Part shown: positions 5,821-6,070 of the stretch, piece by piece
Layout of the letters: the number at the start of each line of letters is the position of its first letter
Numbering within the stretch: the first letter of the stretch is position 1
Origin: an uncultured Eubacteriaceae bacterium
GTDB taxonomy: Bacteria; Bacillota; Clostridia; Oscillospirales; Acutalibacteraceae
NCBI GenBank assembly: GCA_937905915.1
Contig: CALCVR010000282.1
Span: forward strand, 1 to 6,070
Direction of reading: 5' to 3'
Length of the DNA: 6,070 bases
Notes under the pieces: generated by a model
The model's input: only the letters and a program-made list of their open reading frames with translations
What the model was told of the DNA's origin: nothing
Database searches by the model: none
Program-made: the position numbers and the translations under genes

Positions 5821-6070
5821 GCGAGGAGAAAAGCAGAAATACGACCGAATCTTAAGCATGAGGGGCGGTAGGGAAAAAGAAAAGAAGAGAGATAAAGATA
5901 TACAGTTTTTTCCGGCCTTAGACATCCTAGGATACATGTACGCATCCAATTTGCGCATGCTAAAAGGAAGGGGATTCCTACTCATTTGTCTAGAGAAAAA
6001 GTGGTATTTCCTACAAAATTAGAAGGATTTATAAGGCTGATGTAGCAAGTCGCAACAGGCTAAAAAGATG
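5821..6070. other. Gene-free stretch at the right edge
   Basis: No reading frame here has both a plausible start with a ribosome binding site and a recognisable protein. The longest minus-strand frame (5985-5668) crosses the promoter and start region described above and has no family character. A 23-base unbroken purine run lies at 5870-5892, and two small adjoining palindromes, ATCCTAGGAT (5924-5933) and TACATGTA (5933-5940), follow. A neighbouring gene may begin or end just beyond 6070. Confidence 0.5.

Noticed and set aside
5668..5985. Minus-strand reading frame of 105 codons at the right edge
   Set aside because: It runs through the consensus promoter, leader and start region of the CNNM-type gene in another frame, with low-complexity sequence and no ribosome binding site.

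Overview
The window looks like a chromosomal segment of a Clostridia-type Firmicute, perhaps Oscillospiraceae or a relative. The clues are strong AGGAGG-type ribosome binding sites, TTG starts, moderate base composition, and the order (noc-like)-parA-parB followed directly by serS. The placement is inferred from gene order and protein style, not from a search. Most of the DNA is ordinary core chromosome. I see no insertion sequence, CRISPR array, rRNA or tRNA gene, and no clear undescribed system.

Layout, left to right. Positions 1-187 hold the last 61 codons of a ParB-superfamily protein, most likely the nucleoid occlusion factor Noc. Positions 188-472 are a dense control region: a parS-like site (192-207), a perfect 12-bp inverted repeat with a five-C loop (222-250), an intrinsic terminator (279-313), a second parS-like site in the opposite orientation (337-352), and an extended -10 promoter with a small dyad in its spacer (369-397). 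From there a + strand operon runs through parA (473-1243), parB (1249-2136) and serS (2177-3448). A hairpin with a poor U-tract follows at 3467-3495.

Next comes an acyl-ACP thioesterase locus (3540-4269), split by an apparent +1 frameshift near 3966. A minus-strand CNNM/CorC-type membrane protein with paired CBS domains (5698 down to 4334) converges on it and carries an in-frame TGA at codon 37. The latter has a textbook promoter (5791-5820, minus strand) and a leader of about 85 nt. Positions 5821-6070 contain no gene I can support.

Together, ParA, ParB and the two parS sites form the chromosome segregation module. The Noc-like gene beside them fits the usual origin-proximal noc-soj-spo0J cluster. 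SerRS has no leader of its own, so its expression appears tied to the par promoter. The most unusual points are the two adjacent genes each carrying one inactivating lesion, which may be real decay or sequence error, and the regulatory architecture of the noc-parA gap.
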